The notes under the pieces were generated by a model, which was not told the DNA's origin, did not search any database, and was given only the letters and a program-made list of their open reading frames with translations. DNA of 64,000 nucleotides from Streptomyces paludis (lineage in GTDB: Bacteria; Actinomycetota; Actinomycetes; Streptomycetales; Streptomycetaceae). Location of the stretch: assembly GCF_003344965.1 (NCBI RefSeq), contig NZ_CP031194.1, forward strand, positions 7,998,001-8,062,000, given 5' to 3'. Both the position numbers and the translations under genes were made by a program. This document shows positions 25,612 to 34,497 of this stretch, one piece after another; position 1 is the first letter of the stretch; each line of letters opens with the position of its first letter.

Positions 25612-26445
25612 ATGTCGTTCCCATTCCCTGATGTCTCGAATGCTCCGATATCGGAACTTATCTCCCTTCGTGGTCGCTGTGCCGTGATCACGGGCGGTGC
25701 GCAAGGCCTCGGCAAGGCGATTGCGGCGCGCTTCGCGGAGGCCGGGGCCGACCTGCTCCTTCTCGATCTCGACGAGGAACGCGCACATGCCGCCGCCGAG
25801 CAGCTCGCCACGCGTTACGGAGTCAAGGGCCTCGGCGCGCGGGCGGACATCAGCGACACCGAGGCGGTGGCCACCGCCGCCGACCTGGCAGTAGCGGAAC
25901 TCGGTGGGATCGATATCTGGGTCAACAACGCCGGGCTGTTCCCGAACGCGCCCGCGCTGGAGATGCCCGACGTGATGTGGGATCAGGTCTTCGCCGTCAA
26001 CTCTCGCGGAGTCTTCCTCGGTTCGCGCGAGGCCGCGCGCCGCATGTCTGCTGGCGGCAAGGGCGGAGTCATCGTAAACACGATCTCCACCGCCGGCTTC
26101 CAGGTCGCGTTCCCGGGCATGGCCGCGTACGTCGCTTCCAAGCACGCGGCGCGGGGGCTGACCAAGTCGCTCGCCGTCGACCTCGCCCCGCTCGGCATCC
26201 GGGTGCTGGGCGTGGCGCCCAGCTACGTGCCGACCGAGGGCAACATCGCCGCCGCGCGCGAGGCGGCCGAGGCCGCGGCCCTGGCCGGTGTGGAGATCCC
26301 GCCGGTCGACGTCATGACCCAGAGCCGGATCGGCCGACTGGGAACGCCGGACGACATCGCACGGGTCGTACTGTTCGCCGCAAGCGACCTCTCGCTCATC
26401 ATGACCGGAAGCACGCTCCTCGCGGACGCCGGAGAGACACTCTGA
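25612..26445 (+). CDS. Short-chain dehydrogenase/reductase (SDR)
   Basis: A 277-residue classical SDR. The NAD(P)-binding glycine motif TGGAQGLG is at 27-34, the structural NNAG motif is in WVNNAGLFPNAP, the catalytic serine is in ISTAG (about 160), and YVASK gives the Tyr/Lys pair (about 172-176). The aspartate after the second strand (LLLDLD) favours NAD(H). The ATG at 25612 was preferred to one 15 bases earlier because GGAGG lies six bases before it. It oxidises or reduces an unidentified alcohol or ketone, probably under the divergent TetR regulator. Confidence 0.9.
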   Translation: MSFPFPDVSNAPISELISLRGRCAVITGGAQGLGKAIAARFAEAGADLLLLDLDEERAHAAAEQLATRYGVKGLGARADISDTEAVATAADLAVAELGGIDIWVNNAGLFPNAPALEMPDVMWDQVFAVNSRGVFLGSREAARRMSAGGKGGVIVNTISTAGFQVAFPGMAAYVASKHAARGLTKSLAVDLAPLGIRVLGVAPSYVPTEGNIAAAREAAEAAALAGVEIPPVDVMTQSRIGRLGTPDDIARVVLFAASDLSLIMTGSTLLADAGETL

Positions 26446-27120
26446 CACCTGTGTGAAGGAAGGTGATCCGGGAGCTGGCGTTTTCGTTGCCACGGCACTG
26501 CGACGACCTCTTGGTTCGGGTCTGCCGGACTGCCGTATCGCATCGACGATGCGCCCGATCTTCCGCACGGACATGTCGTCCACGAATTCCTGTGTACCCA
26601 GGCCGACGCGCCGCTCGGTGTGGAGGCTTGCGATGGCCATTCGGACGGGCCCAGTCCTGGAGGGCGACCGGGGGAGCCGGAGATGGCGGCCAGCCCGTGG
26701 GGCGCCCATCAGGACCTTGCCGAGCTTGGCGTCGTCGGGGGTGCGGTTCGCCCGGACGAGCGCCCGGCGGGCGACGTACCCGAAGTTACCTGACTGGCCG
26801 GCGTGATGTGGCGGGCGGGCGCAATCTGGTCAGCGGCGGCGTTGGGCAGCAGGATCAGGCCGACGGCTCCGTCGACAGGTGAGGCCGGGCGATGACCAGG
26901 CCGCCCGCGATCCGCACCAGCGCTGATGGTCCGTCAGCAGGGCATGGTCATGCTGCTCGATGTATACCTGCTCGCGCCGGGGTGCGCGATCTGCGCTCTC
27001 CCCGCGTTCTCCGCCCTCCCTTCCGCGCCCGTCATACGGCAAGAGCGGAACCGGGGGAAGCCCGGCCGTGTGCCGACCGCGACTGCGGGCCGGAGTGTGT
27101 ATCGCTGAGGCCCCGGGGCA

Positions 27121-27150
27121 TTGCGTTCCGGCCCGGGTTGTTCATAAGCT
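27121..27150 (+). promoter_or_regulatory. Predicted promoter of the rhamnosidase gene
   Basis: TTGCGT (27121-27126) and TAAGCT (27145-27150) with an 18-base spacer. The LacI operator starts 16 bases after the -10 element, the same geometry seen at the rhamnose divergent promoters. Weak on its own. Confidence 0.35.
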
Positions 27151-27166
27151 TTCCACCTATGGGGCA

Positions 27167-27180
27167 TTGAAACGTTTCAA
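27167..27180. promoter_or_regulatory. LacI-type operator TTGAAACGTTTCAA upstream of the rhamnosidase gene
   Basis: A perfect 14-bp palindrome centred on CG, the classic LacI/GalR form. Near-identical sites occur at 39297-39308 and 39460-39471 in front of the rhamnose catabolic and transport operons, so all three units probably answer to one LacI regulator, most likely the one at 44438. Confidence 0.8.
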
Positions 27181-27284
27181 CGTATCGGTTGCCCCTGTAG
27201 CCGCCCTGCGCGCAGCCGCGGGAGTCCAGGCTTTCCGGGGGAGTGACACCCCCGTCCAGCACGGTTATGAAAGGAATTTGAGCC

Positions 27285-30200
27285 GTGGCCGAGGAGAACA
27301 GAAGTGCGTTGAGCCGCCGGCACATGCTCGGCATCATGACGGCGGCGGCAGCTGGGGCCTCCCTCCCGCTCGCCGCCGCGCCGAACGCCACAGCGGCGAA
27401 CGGGACGGTAGCCGGCCGGCATGGATCCGCTCCTGTGAGGTTGCAGGTGAACTCGCGGGTCAAGCCACTGGGCACGGAAACCTCGCCGACGTTTTCCTGG
27501 GTGCCCCCGGTGGCCAGGCAGACCGCGTACGAGATTCAGGTCGGAACCGGGCCCGGCAAGGCGGACGTCTGGCGCAGCGGCAAGGTGGCGGGCACCAACA
27601 GCACCGAAGTGAGCTACGGCGGTGGCGCGCTGAGGTCCGAGAAGGCGTACTCCTGGCGGGTGCGGACCTGGGACGAGAAGGGCACCCCCGGAGCCTGGAG
27701 CAAGCCCGCGGTGTGGGAGACCGGCCTGCTGAAGGGGGAGAAGGACTGGTCGGGTGCCCACTGGATCGGAGGACGCGAGGAGCGGGACCACGACTGGAAG
27801 GACCTGACCGCGACCGTCGTCTTCCGCGGTGGCTCCGACGCCGCCGCCGGACTGTCCCTGCTGATGCGCGCCGAACCCATCGGCAAGTCCTGGGGTGAGG
27901 GGCTCGACTGGACTGTCCGGCAGACCGGCGACGGTATGCAGTTGGTGATGGCGACCCGCCACTACGCCGGAAACACCTGGGTGGACGACGGCACTTCACA
28001 GCCCAACTGGGGCGTCAACCATTACGACCCGCAGAGCGAGACCAACCCCACCGCTTCGGGTACCCGCAGCGTCCCGGTCGGCACGGTCACACTCCCCGCC
28101 GCGGCCGGACTGACCAAGGACACCTGGGCCACTCGTGACCACACGGTGGTGGTCGCGGTCCGCGGGCTGGCCGTGACCACCACCGTCAACGGTGTCAAAG
28201 TGGACAGCCGCACAATCACCGGAGACCAGATCCGCCGCCACGGAAGCTTCGGCTTCGGCGGCGGCACATCGGCCGTCATCCGCAGTGTCAAGGTGACGGG
28301 CACCGGTGCCCCCGACTTCTCCGCCGACCTCACCACCGGCGCCAACCCGTTCGAGGCCGGCACCGGCACCCTCGACGGCCTGACCTTCCCGCCCAAGAAC
28401 CCCTACATCCCCGCCAAGAACACCATGCTGCCCATCGCCGGCCCGGCTCCGGTACTGCGCCGTGCGTTCACACTGCCCCGAGGGCGACGCATCGACAGGG
28501 CCCGTCTGCATCTGAGCGCCGCGGGCAGTGTTACTTTCACCGTCAACGGCGACCCGATCACCGTCGACGGCAAGCAGGCGAACCGTCACCGGACCAATGT
28601 GCCCCGTCTGCTCACCGACCAGAGTGCTTACGACCGTACGGTGCTCTACGACACCTTCGACATCACTGCGCTCTTGCGGACCGGCCGGGAGAACGTCGTC
28701 GCCGCCGAACTCGGACGCGGCTGGTACGGCCTGACCACACCCCAGGAGTGGTACTGGCAGCTCGCCCCCTACGCCGGCCAGCCCCGTCTGCGTGTGAAAC
28801 TGGTCGTGTCCTACACCGACGGCTCCACCACCACGCTCGTCACGGACAAGAACTGGCTCAGCACGGACGGCCCGACGACGTTCGATTCTGTGTACTCGGG
28901 CGAGAAATACGATGCCCGCAGGGCCGAGCAGCTGGGCGACTGGACCTCGGCCGGCTACCGCACCGGCCGCGACTGGAGTCCGGCCACCGTGCTGATCCCG
29001 CCGGGCAGTTGTGCGGGCCCCTCGCCGAAGTACCACGGGAGGCTTCCGGCCACAACGACTCCCGAGGGCTTCCGGCCGGCGGTCGTCCGGGCCCACGAGG
29101 CGGAGCCGGTACTGGTGAACCAGACGCTGCGCCCGATCTCGTTCACCGAGACGGCACCCCGCTCGGGGGTCTGGATCCTGGACTACGGTCAGATCCTGAC
29201 GGGCCTCGTCCGTATCTCGCTCACCGATGTGCGTTCCGGCAGGGAGGGCCTCACCCTGCGGATCCGCGGGGGCAACCGGATCACCGGCGGCGACGGAACA
29301 ACGGCCGCCCCGTTCTCCGTCGAGGAGGAGAACTTCCAGCACGACGCCAACCTCCAGACCCACTACTACACCGTCGGTAGACGGTCCACGCAGAGCTGGG
29401 AACAGCAGTTCAGCCACTTCGGCTTCCGCTACCTGGAGGTCCACAACCTTGAGGCCGTCCTTGGACGGGCCCCCAGCCAGAAGCGGGACGCGGATCTGCT
29501 CACCGTCGGCGTTGCCCGTACGGGCTTCGCCCGCACCGGTACCTTCACCACGGGCAACGCCCTGATCAACCGCCTCCAGCGCAATCTGGAGTGGTCCGAG
29601 CAGAACAACCTGGTGCAGAAGCCCACCGACACCCCCTCACGGGAGAAGAACGGCTGGACCGGCGACGCCATGGCCAGCTCGGAGTCGCAGTCCCTCACCT
29701 GGGACGTCAACGGTGTCTTCACCAACTACCTGCGCCATTACCCCGACGCACAGATCTCCACCGGCCAGCTGCCCATGTTCGTCCCCATCGCCAAGGGCGG
29801 CTACGGCTACGACCACACCCCCGGCTGGGACGCGGCGTGGAAGGCGGTGCCGGCCTGGGACTCGGCGTTCTTCGTCATGCCCCGGGAGCTGTACACGTAT
29901 TACGGCAACAGCAGCTTGTTCGCCGAGCTGTACGACCACCAGGACACCCTCCTGAAGTACTACGAGACGCTGTTCACCGCGGAGAACGACTACAAGTTCG
30001 AAGCCTCCCTGGGCGCCTACTCCGGCGCCGAGAGCCCAGGCAGCAACGCCGTTATCAGTCTCGCCTTCTACATTCACTTCTGCGACTACATGGACGAGGT
30101 GGGACGCGGGCTCGGCCGCACCGGCCGCGCCTCGTACTACGCGAAGCTGGCGCGCACCCTGCGCAAGGCGTTCGTCGCCAACTACTGGGACGCCGGACAG

Positions 30201-30980
30201 GGCCACTTCACCCAGGGCAGCATCTCCAGCGAGAACGCGCTGGCCATCGCCTTCGATCTGGTGCCCGGATCGGACCTGAGCCCCGGCGACCCCCGCTACC
30301 TGGCAGGCACGAAGACGGTTGAGGAGAACAAGAAGGCCCTCGCCAAGCTGCTCGCCGACCGGATCGTGGCCGCGGACCAGCACATCCAGAACGACATGTA
30401 CGGCTCGCGCTACGAGTTCAACATCCTCAGCGAGTACGGCTACACGGACATCGCTCTCAAAGCTGTCACCCAGACCGGCCTGCCCGGCTACGTCTACCAG
30501 ATCGCCAAGGGCGCCACTTCTCTGTGGGAGCAGTGGACCGACCGGCTCTCGGTCAACCACCACTACCGCTCCAATGTGGCCACCTGGTTCTACCAGAGCC
30601 TGGCAGGCATCAAGCCGACCTCGACCGCATACGAATCGCTGCGTATCCGCCCGTACATACCTGTCGCCGCGGTCAACAGCCGTATCCCGAAGAACACGGA
30701 GGACATCGATCTGGCGCCCGCGACCCTTGACCATGTCAGCGCCTCGATCGACACCGTGCGCGGCAAGGTGTCCTCGGAGTGGCGCCGGCGCCCGGACGGC
30801 AGGATCGACCTGGCGGTCACCGTTCCGTACAACACCGAGGCTGAAATCTGGGTCCCCACCCAGAACAAGCCCGTTACCGCGCCCGGGGGAGTCACCCACC
30901 TGCGCGACGACACCTCCGGTGGTGCCTCCTACAAGGTGTACCGGGCCCGAGCGGGTTCGTACCGCTTCAACGCTCGCTGA
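27285..30980 (+). CDS. Secreted alpha-L-rhamnosidase (glycoside hydrolase family 78)
   Basis: A 1231-residue exported enzyme that removes terminal alpha-L-rhamnose from plant glycosides or polysaccharides. The N-terminus SRRHMLGIMTAAAAG is a twin-arginine signal. Fibronectin-like and beta-sandwich modules follow, then the (alpha/alpha)6 catalytic domain. The GH78 acid motif is clear near residue 782 (DTPSREKNGWTGDA, with Asp, Glu and Asp in the expected places), and the general base lies in SLWEQWTD near 1081. A C-terminal beta-domain ends the protein. The GTG start has AAAGGAA upstream. A LacI operator precedes it, and a strong hairpin follows. It likely feeds the rhamnose importer and pathway 8 kb away. 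Confidence 0.93.
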   Translation: MAEENRSALSRRHMLGIMTAAAAGASLPLAAAPNATAANGTVAGRHGSAPVRLQVNSRVKPLGTETSPTFSWVPPVARQTAYEIQVGTGPGKADVWRSGKVAGTNSTEVSYGGGALRSEKAYSWRVRTWDEKGTPGAWSKPAVWETGLLKGEKDWSGAHWIGGREERDHDWKDLTATVVFRGGSDAAAGLSLLMRAEPIGKSWGEGLDWTVRQTGDGMQLVMATRHYAGNTWVDDGTSQPNWGVNHYDPQSETNPTASGTRSVPVGTVTLPAAAGLTKDTWATRDHTVVVAVRGLAVTTTVNGVKVDSRTITGDQIRRHGSFGFGGGTSAVIRSVKVTGTGAPDFSADLTTGANPFEAGTGTLDGLTFPPKNPYIPAKNTMLPIAGPAPVLRRAFTLPRGRRIDRARLHLSAAGSVTFTVNGDPITVDGKQANRHRTNVPRLLTDQSAYDRTVLYDTFDITALLRTGRENVVAAELGRGWYGLTTPQEWYWQLAPYAGQPRLRVKLVVSYTDGSTTTLVTDKNWLSTDGPTTFDSVYSGEKYDARRAEQLGDWTSAGYRTGRDWSPATVLIPPGSCAGPSPKYHGRLPATTTPEGFRPAVVRAHEAEPVLVNQTLRPISFTETAPRSGVWILDYGQILTGLVRISLTDVRSGREGLTLRIRGGNRITGGDGTTAAPFSVEEENFQHDANLQTHYYTVGRRSTQSWEQQFSHFGFRYLEVHNLEAVLGRAPSQKRDADLLTVGVARTGFARTGTFTTGNALINRLQRNLEWSEQNNLVQKPTDTPSREKNGWTGDAMASSESQSLTWDVNGVFTNYLRHYPDAQISTGQLPMFVPIAKGGYGYDHTPGWDAAWKAVPAWDSAFFVMPRELYTYYGNSSLFAELYDHQDTLLKYYETLFTAENDYKFEASLGAYSGAESPGSNAVISLAFYIHFCDYMDEVGRGLGRTGRASYYAKLARTLRKAFVANYWDAGQGHFTQGSISSENALAIAFDLVPGSDLSPGDPRYLAGTKTVEENKKALAKLLADRIVAADQHIQNDMYGSRYEFNILSEYGYTDIALKAVTQTGLPGYVYQIAKGATSLWEQWTDRLSVNHHYRSNVATWFYQSLAGIKPTSTAYESLRIRPYIPVAAVNSRIPKNTEDIDLAPATLDHVSASIDTVRGKVSSEWRRRPDGRIDLAVTVPYNTEAEIWVPTQNKPVTAPGGVTHLRDDTSGGASYKVYRARAGSYRFNAR

Positions 30981-31005
30981 CACACCGACCTCACTTCGTG
31001 GAACA

Positions 31006-31043
31006 CCGCACCGTGCCCAGGCGCCGGCCTCGGCACGGTGCGG
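31006..31043 (+). terminator. Hairpin terminator after the rhamnosidase gene
   Basis: Perfect 12-bp arms CCGCACCGTGCC and GGCACGGTGCGG separated by 14 bases, 25 bp after the stop codon. No T-run follows, as is common for actinobacterial terminators. Confidence 0.7.
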
Positions 31044-31543
31044 CTCCGGTTGGTTCTCGTGGCGGGCAGGCGTCCCAGCGGTGGCGCGGCGGACGCGCGT
31101 GTGGAGCGCGTCAGGCGGCGGGAACCGCCTGCGGACAGAGCACGCTAGGGTCGGCGGACAGGGCCGCCTTGAGCTGGACGGAGTTGTTGTCGGCGAGGAT
31201 CTCCACCTTCCCGGCCTCGATACCGTCGAGGGCGGCGCGCACGACATCGGCGGGGTCGTTCTTCTCCACGTCCCATCTGCCTCTTCGCGGCCTCCAGGGT
31301 GGGCACGAGCAGCGGGGAGTCATGACGGTTGGCCCCCGGCCGAGGCGAGACCGATCGGGGCGCTGCGGGCTCTTCGGCGGTCACTGAGTGCTTCAGGGCG
31401 TCCGGAGCCGTGCGTCAGGGCGGCGGCGACGCGCTCGCAGACAATCCGGTCACAGAGCCATTCGCCACACCTGCCGCCGGGCTCCCGTAGCACGAGGAGC
31501 GGAAGCCAACGGGTTTCGGCCCGTCGGGGCGTCGTCCCCGCGG
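31044..31543. other. 500-bp gap holding only an SDR gene fragment
   Basis: Between the rhamnosidase terminator and the end of lutC. Apart from the dehydrogenase tail at 31111-31272 no gene is seen. Weak hairpins such as ACGGG/CCCGT near 31520 may end lut transcription. Confidence 0.5.
31111..31272 (-). pseudogene. C-terminal fragment of a short-chain dehydrogenase
   Basis: About 53 codons starting DVEKNDPADVVRAALDGIEAG and continuing to a normal stop match the last helices of actinobacterial SDRs (KxDPADVARAALDGIEAG type). The sequence before it in this frame is not dehydrogenase-like and no cofactor-binding part is found nearby, so the gene has lost its first ~200 residues. Confidence 0.6.
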
Positions 31544-32212
31544 CTACGCGACGGCCCCGGCGTCCGGCATGCCTGTCACCAGTACGACTTCGAACATGCG
31601 CGGGCCATGCACTCCCTCCACTCGGTCCAGCTCGATGTCACTGGTTGCCGATGGGCCGGAGATCCAGGTCAACGGGAGTGCCGGGTTCAGGCAGCTGAGG
31701 GCCTGCGGAATGGAAGAGACGACCTGGTCGGGGACCCGTACGACGCAGATGTGGTGGTCCGGGACGAGTGTGATGCGCCGGCGCCCCTGCTCGGGGCCGC
31801 CGTCCAGCACTATCGTTCCGGTCTCGGCCACGGCGACCGCGCAGCCCGTGACCACACTGTCGATCCGGTCCAGTTCATGCGGGGTGGTGTCGGCGTGGTC
31901 CGGCAGCTGCTCCGCCCCGGTCGCCGCGAGCCAGCCGAGGTCCAGGCCCGGTGGGACGAGTACCGTCCTTGCACCCCGGGCGGACAGCAGCCCGGCGATC
32001 GTCGCTGCCAGGTCGTCGGCCGTGCAGCGGTGCACGATCGCCCGGTAGTCCGCGAGGTTCTCCGCCAGGAGATCAGCCGCCTGCTCCGGGCTCCGGGCGT
32101 CGTGCTCCTGCAAGTAGCCGCGTGCGATGGCGTCCTCGTACGGTGTGTCGTCCTGCGGTACGTCGGCCAGCGCGCGCCGCACCCGGCCCAGAATCCTTTC
32201 CCTGCTGCTCAC
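31544..32212 (-). CDS. lutC: Lactate utilisation protein C (LutC/LldG, LUD domain)
   Basis: A 222-residue LUD-domain protein, third member of the LutABC complex that oxidises L-lactate to pyruvate in the cytoplasm. Recognisable are VSSRERILGRVRRAL at the N-terminus, AVAETGTIVLDGG, RRITLVPDHHICVV and the closing SATSDIELDRVEGVHGPRMFEVVLV. The GTG start overlaps the lutB stop (GTGA). It is the last gene in a run transcribed leftwards from the rhamnose isomerase, so the lactate formed from rhamnose can be oxidised by the same operon. Confidence 0.92.
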   Translation of the reverse strand: MSSRERILGRVRRALADVPQDDTPYEDAIARGYLQEHDARSPEQAADLLAENLADYRAIVHRCTADDLAATIAGLLSARGARTVLVPPGLDLGWLAATGAEQLPDHADTTPHELDRIDSVVTGCAVAVAETGTIVLDGGPEQGRRRITLVPDHHICVVRVPDQVVSSIPQALSCLNPALPLTWISGPSATSDIELDRVEGVHGPRMFEVVLVTGMPDAGAVA

Positions 32213-33687
32213 TTCTCGTCGCCCTCTCCGCCGTGCACACGCTGCCACCAGTCGCGGAACGGTTCGTCGGGCAGGGCGGGCAGATCCCGGGTGCCGCTCC
32301 ATGCCTTGCCGGGGCCGGGCAGTGTACGAGGGTGAAGGCGCCGGGTGCGCGAGGCCAGCCGCTGCCCGGTGCGCAGGACGCCGGGGCGGCCGAGCGCCCA
32401 GCGCGCAGCCCGCATCGCCGTACGCTCGGCGGCATGCCCCTTGGCCGGCCGCAGTACCACTTTGGTGCCCTCCCGTGTCACCGGCCCGCCCTCGACGACG
32501 CGTTCGCGCAGATGGACCAGGACCTCGGGGATGTCGATGGCGACGGGACACACTTCGTAGCAGGCCCCGCAGAGCGAGGACGCGTACGGCAGCGAGGCGT
32601 CGATCTCGCTCTGCGTGCCGCGGAGCTGGGGGCTGAGGATGGCCCCGATCGGCCCCGGGTAGACCGATCCGTACGCGTGTCCGCCGGCCCGTTCGTAGAC
32701 CGGGCAGACGTTGAGACAGGCCGAGCAGCGGATACACCGCAGCGCCTGCCGGCCGACCTCGTCGGCGAGGGTGTCGGTGCGGCCGTTGTCCAGCAGCACC
32801 AGATGGAAGGTCTTCGGTCCGTCCTCGTCCGTTGTGCCGGTCCAGGTCGAGGTGTACGGGTTCATCCGCTCGGCTGTCGAGGAGCGCGGCAGGGTCTGGA
32901 GGAAGACTTCCAGGTCGCGCCAGCTCGGTACGACCTTCTCGATGCCCACCACGGAGATCAGGGTCTCGGGCAGGGTGAGGCACATCCGCCCGTTGCCCTC
33001 CGACTCGACGACGACCAGGGTGCCGGTCTCCGCGACCATGAAGTTGGCCCCGGACACACCGACCTTGGCGCGCAGGAACTTCTCGCGCAGATGGAGCCGG
33101 GCGGCCTCGGCGAGTTCGGCCGAGGTATCGGCCAGGCCCTCGGGGGCAGGGCGGCCCCACTCGCTCATCTCGCGCGCGAAGATGTCGCGGATCTCGCCCC
33201 GGTTGCGGTGGATCGCCGGGACGAGGATGTGCGAGGGCCGGTCCTCGCCGAGCTGCACGATGAGTTCGGCGAGATCCGTCTCGTACGCCGCGATGCCCTC
33301 CGCCGCCAGGGCCTCGTTGAGCCCGATCTCCTGGGTGGCCATCGACTTGACCTTGAGGACTTCCGACTCACCGGTCTCCTTGACGAGCCCGGCCACGATC
33401 CGGTTGGCCTCGTCGGCGTCGGAGGCCCAGTGGACCGTGCCACCCGCCGCGGTGACCGACTCCTCCAACTGCACCAGATAGCGGTCGAGATGACGGAGGG
33501 CGTGGTCCTTGATCTGTTTTCCGGCCTCGCGCAGGGCCGTCCAGTCGGACAGCTCCGCCACAGCCTTCTCCCGCTTCCCACGGATGGTCTGTGTCGCATG
33601 ACGCAGATTGCCGCGCAGGGTCGGGTTGTTGACCGCGTCGTGCGCGGCCTTCGGGAACGCCGGCATCCCGACGAATGTTCCGCTCAT
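32209..33687 (-). CDS. lutB: Lactate utilisation iron-sulfur protein B (LutB/LldF)
   Basis: A 492-residue iron-sulfur subunit. The N-terminal ~320 residues form the LUD domain (VLKVKSMATQEIGLNEAL, then GANFMVAETGTLVVVESEGNGRM). Next come two ferredoxin-type cysteine sets for 4Fe-4S clusters, CIRCSACLNVCPVY and CGACYEVCPVAI, and a basic C-terminal tail. It passes electrons from lactate within LutABC. The ATG at 33687 overlaps the lutA stop by four bases; the longer open frame upstream is shadow sequence over lutA. Confidence 0.93.
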   Translation of the reverse strand: MSGTFVGMPAFPKAAHDAVNNPTLRGNLRHATQTIRGKREKAVAELSDWTALREAGKQIKDHALRHLDRYLVQLEESVTAAGGTVHWASDADEANRIVAGLVKETGESEVLKVKSMATQEIGLNEALAAEGIAAYETDLAELIVQLGEDRPSHILVPAIHRNRGEIRDIFAREMSEWGRPAPEGLADTSAELAEAARLHLREKFLRAKVGVSGANFMVAETGTLVVVESEGNGRMCLTLPETLISVVGIEKVVPSWRDLEVFLQTLPRSSTAERMNPYTSTWTGTTDEDGPKTFHLVLLDNGRTDTLADEVGRQALRCIRCSACLNVCPVYERAGGHAYGSVYPGPIGAILSPQLRGTQSEIDASLPYASSLCGACYEVCPVAIDIPEVLVHLRERVVEGGPVTREGTKVVLRPAKGHAAERTAMRAARWALGRPGVLRTGQRLASRTRRLHPRTLPGPGKAWSGTRDLPALPDEPFRDWWQRVHGGEGDEK

Positions 33688-34439
33688 ACGGCCGGTTCCT
33701 CTTCCGTGCTCGCCAGGATCTCCGCGATGTGCACCGGCCGGATCCCTGTCCTCAGCCGGGTCATGGTCCCGCCGATGTGCATCAGACAGGAGTTGTCTGC
33801 GGCGCACAGCACCTCGGCACCGGTGGCCTCGGCGTTGCGGACCTTGTCGGCACCCATCGCCGCCGAGACGTCGGAGTTCTTCAGCGCGAAGGTCCCGCCG
33901 AAGCCACAGCACTCGTCCGCTCCCGGAAGCTCCACCAGCTCCATCCCCTTGACAGCCCGGAGCAGGCGCAGGGGCCGGTCTCCGAGCCCCAGGCTCCGCA
34001 TCCCGTGACAGGTCGGGTGATAGGTCACCGTATGCGGGTAGTAGGCGCCGACATCTGTTACTCCGAGTACGTCCACCAGGAACTCGGTGAACTCGTACGT
34101 CTTGGGGACGACCGGCTCCAGGGCGGCAGCGAGTGTGTTCCCGCGTCCTTCGGCGCGGGCTCGCTCGCCCATGCGTGGATACAGCTCCCGTACCATCGCT
34201 CCGCACGATCCGGACGGTGTCACGATCGCCTCGTACCCTGTGAAGACCTCGGAGAAGTGCCGGGCGAGTGGTTCCGCCTGGTGGCGGTAGCCGGTGTTGT
34301 AGTGGGCCTGCCCGCAGCAGGTCTGGGCCATCGGGAAGTCGACCTCCACGCCCAGTCCGGTCAGGATTTTCACCACGGCCCGGCCGGTTCCCGGATAGAG
34401 CGTGTCGTTGACACAGGTCAGGAACAGTGCGACGCGCAT
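33684..34439 (-). CDS. lutA: Lactate utilisation protein A (LutA/LldE, CCG domains)
   Basis: A 251-residue protein with two CCG (cysteine-rich) domains: TCVNDTLYPGTG and QTCCGQAHYNTG in the first half, CHGMR and GADECCGFGGTFALKN in the second. These bind the non-cubane or 4Fe-4S clusters of heterodisulfide-reductase-like enzymes. It is the first gene of lutABC. The ATG at 34439 has AAGGAG six bases upstream. Only 58 bp separate it from rhaB upstream on the same strand, with no strong terminator seen, so read-through from the rhamnose genes is likely. Confidence 0.93.
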   Translation of the reverse strand: MRVALFLTCVNDTLYPGTGRAVVKILTGLGVEVDFPMAQTCCGQAHYNTGYRHQAEPLARHFSEVFTGYEAIVTPSGSCGAMVRELYPRMGERARAEGRGNTLAAALEPVVPKTYEFTEFLVDVLGVTDVGAYYPHTVTYHPTCHGMRSLGLGDRPLRLLRAVKGMELVELPGADECCGFGGTFALKNSDVSAAMGADKVRNAEATGAEVLCAADNSCLMHIGGTMTRLRTGIRPVHIAEILASTEEEPAV

Positions 34440-34497
34440 CGCGGCTCCTTGAAGTTGATGGTTGGACGGGTCGGGAGCCGCATCGGCAGGCGGGCCG

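Larger units (their letters stand above)
26446..27284. other. 839-bp stretch without a confident gene; 3' end holds the rhamnosidase promoter and operator
   Basis: Both strands have open frames but none reads as a recognisable whole protein. On the minus strand around 26520-26800, pieces such as GTQEFVDDMSVRKIGRIVDAI and YVARRALVRAN look more protein-like than background and may be debris of a lost gene. The last ~160 bases contain regulatory sites for the GH78 gene. Confidence 0.5.

Noticed and set aside
32209..34206. LutB frame extended upstream to 34206
   Set aside because: The extra 173 codons overlap lutA and are not protein-like; ATG at 33687 gives the family start and a four-base overlap.
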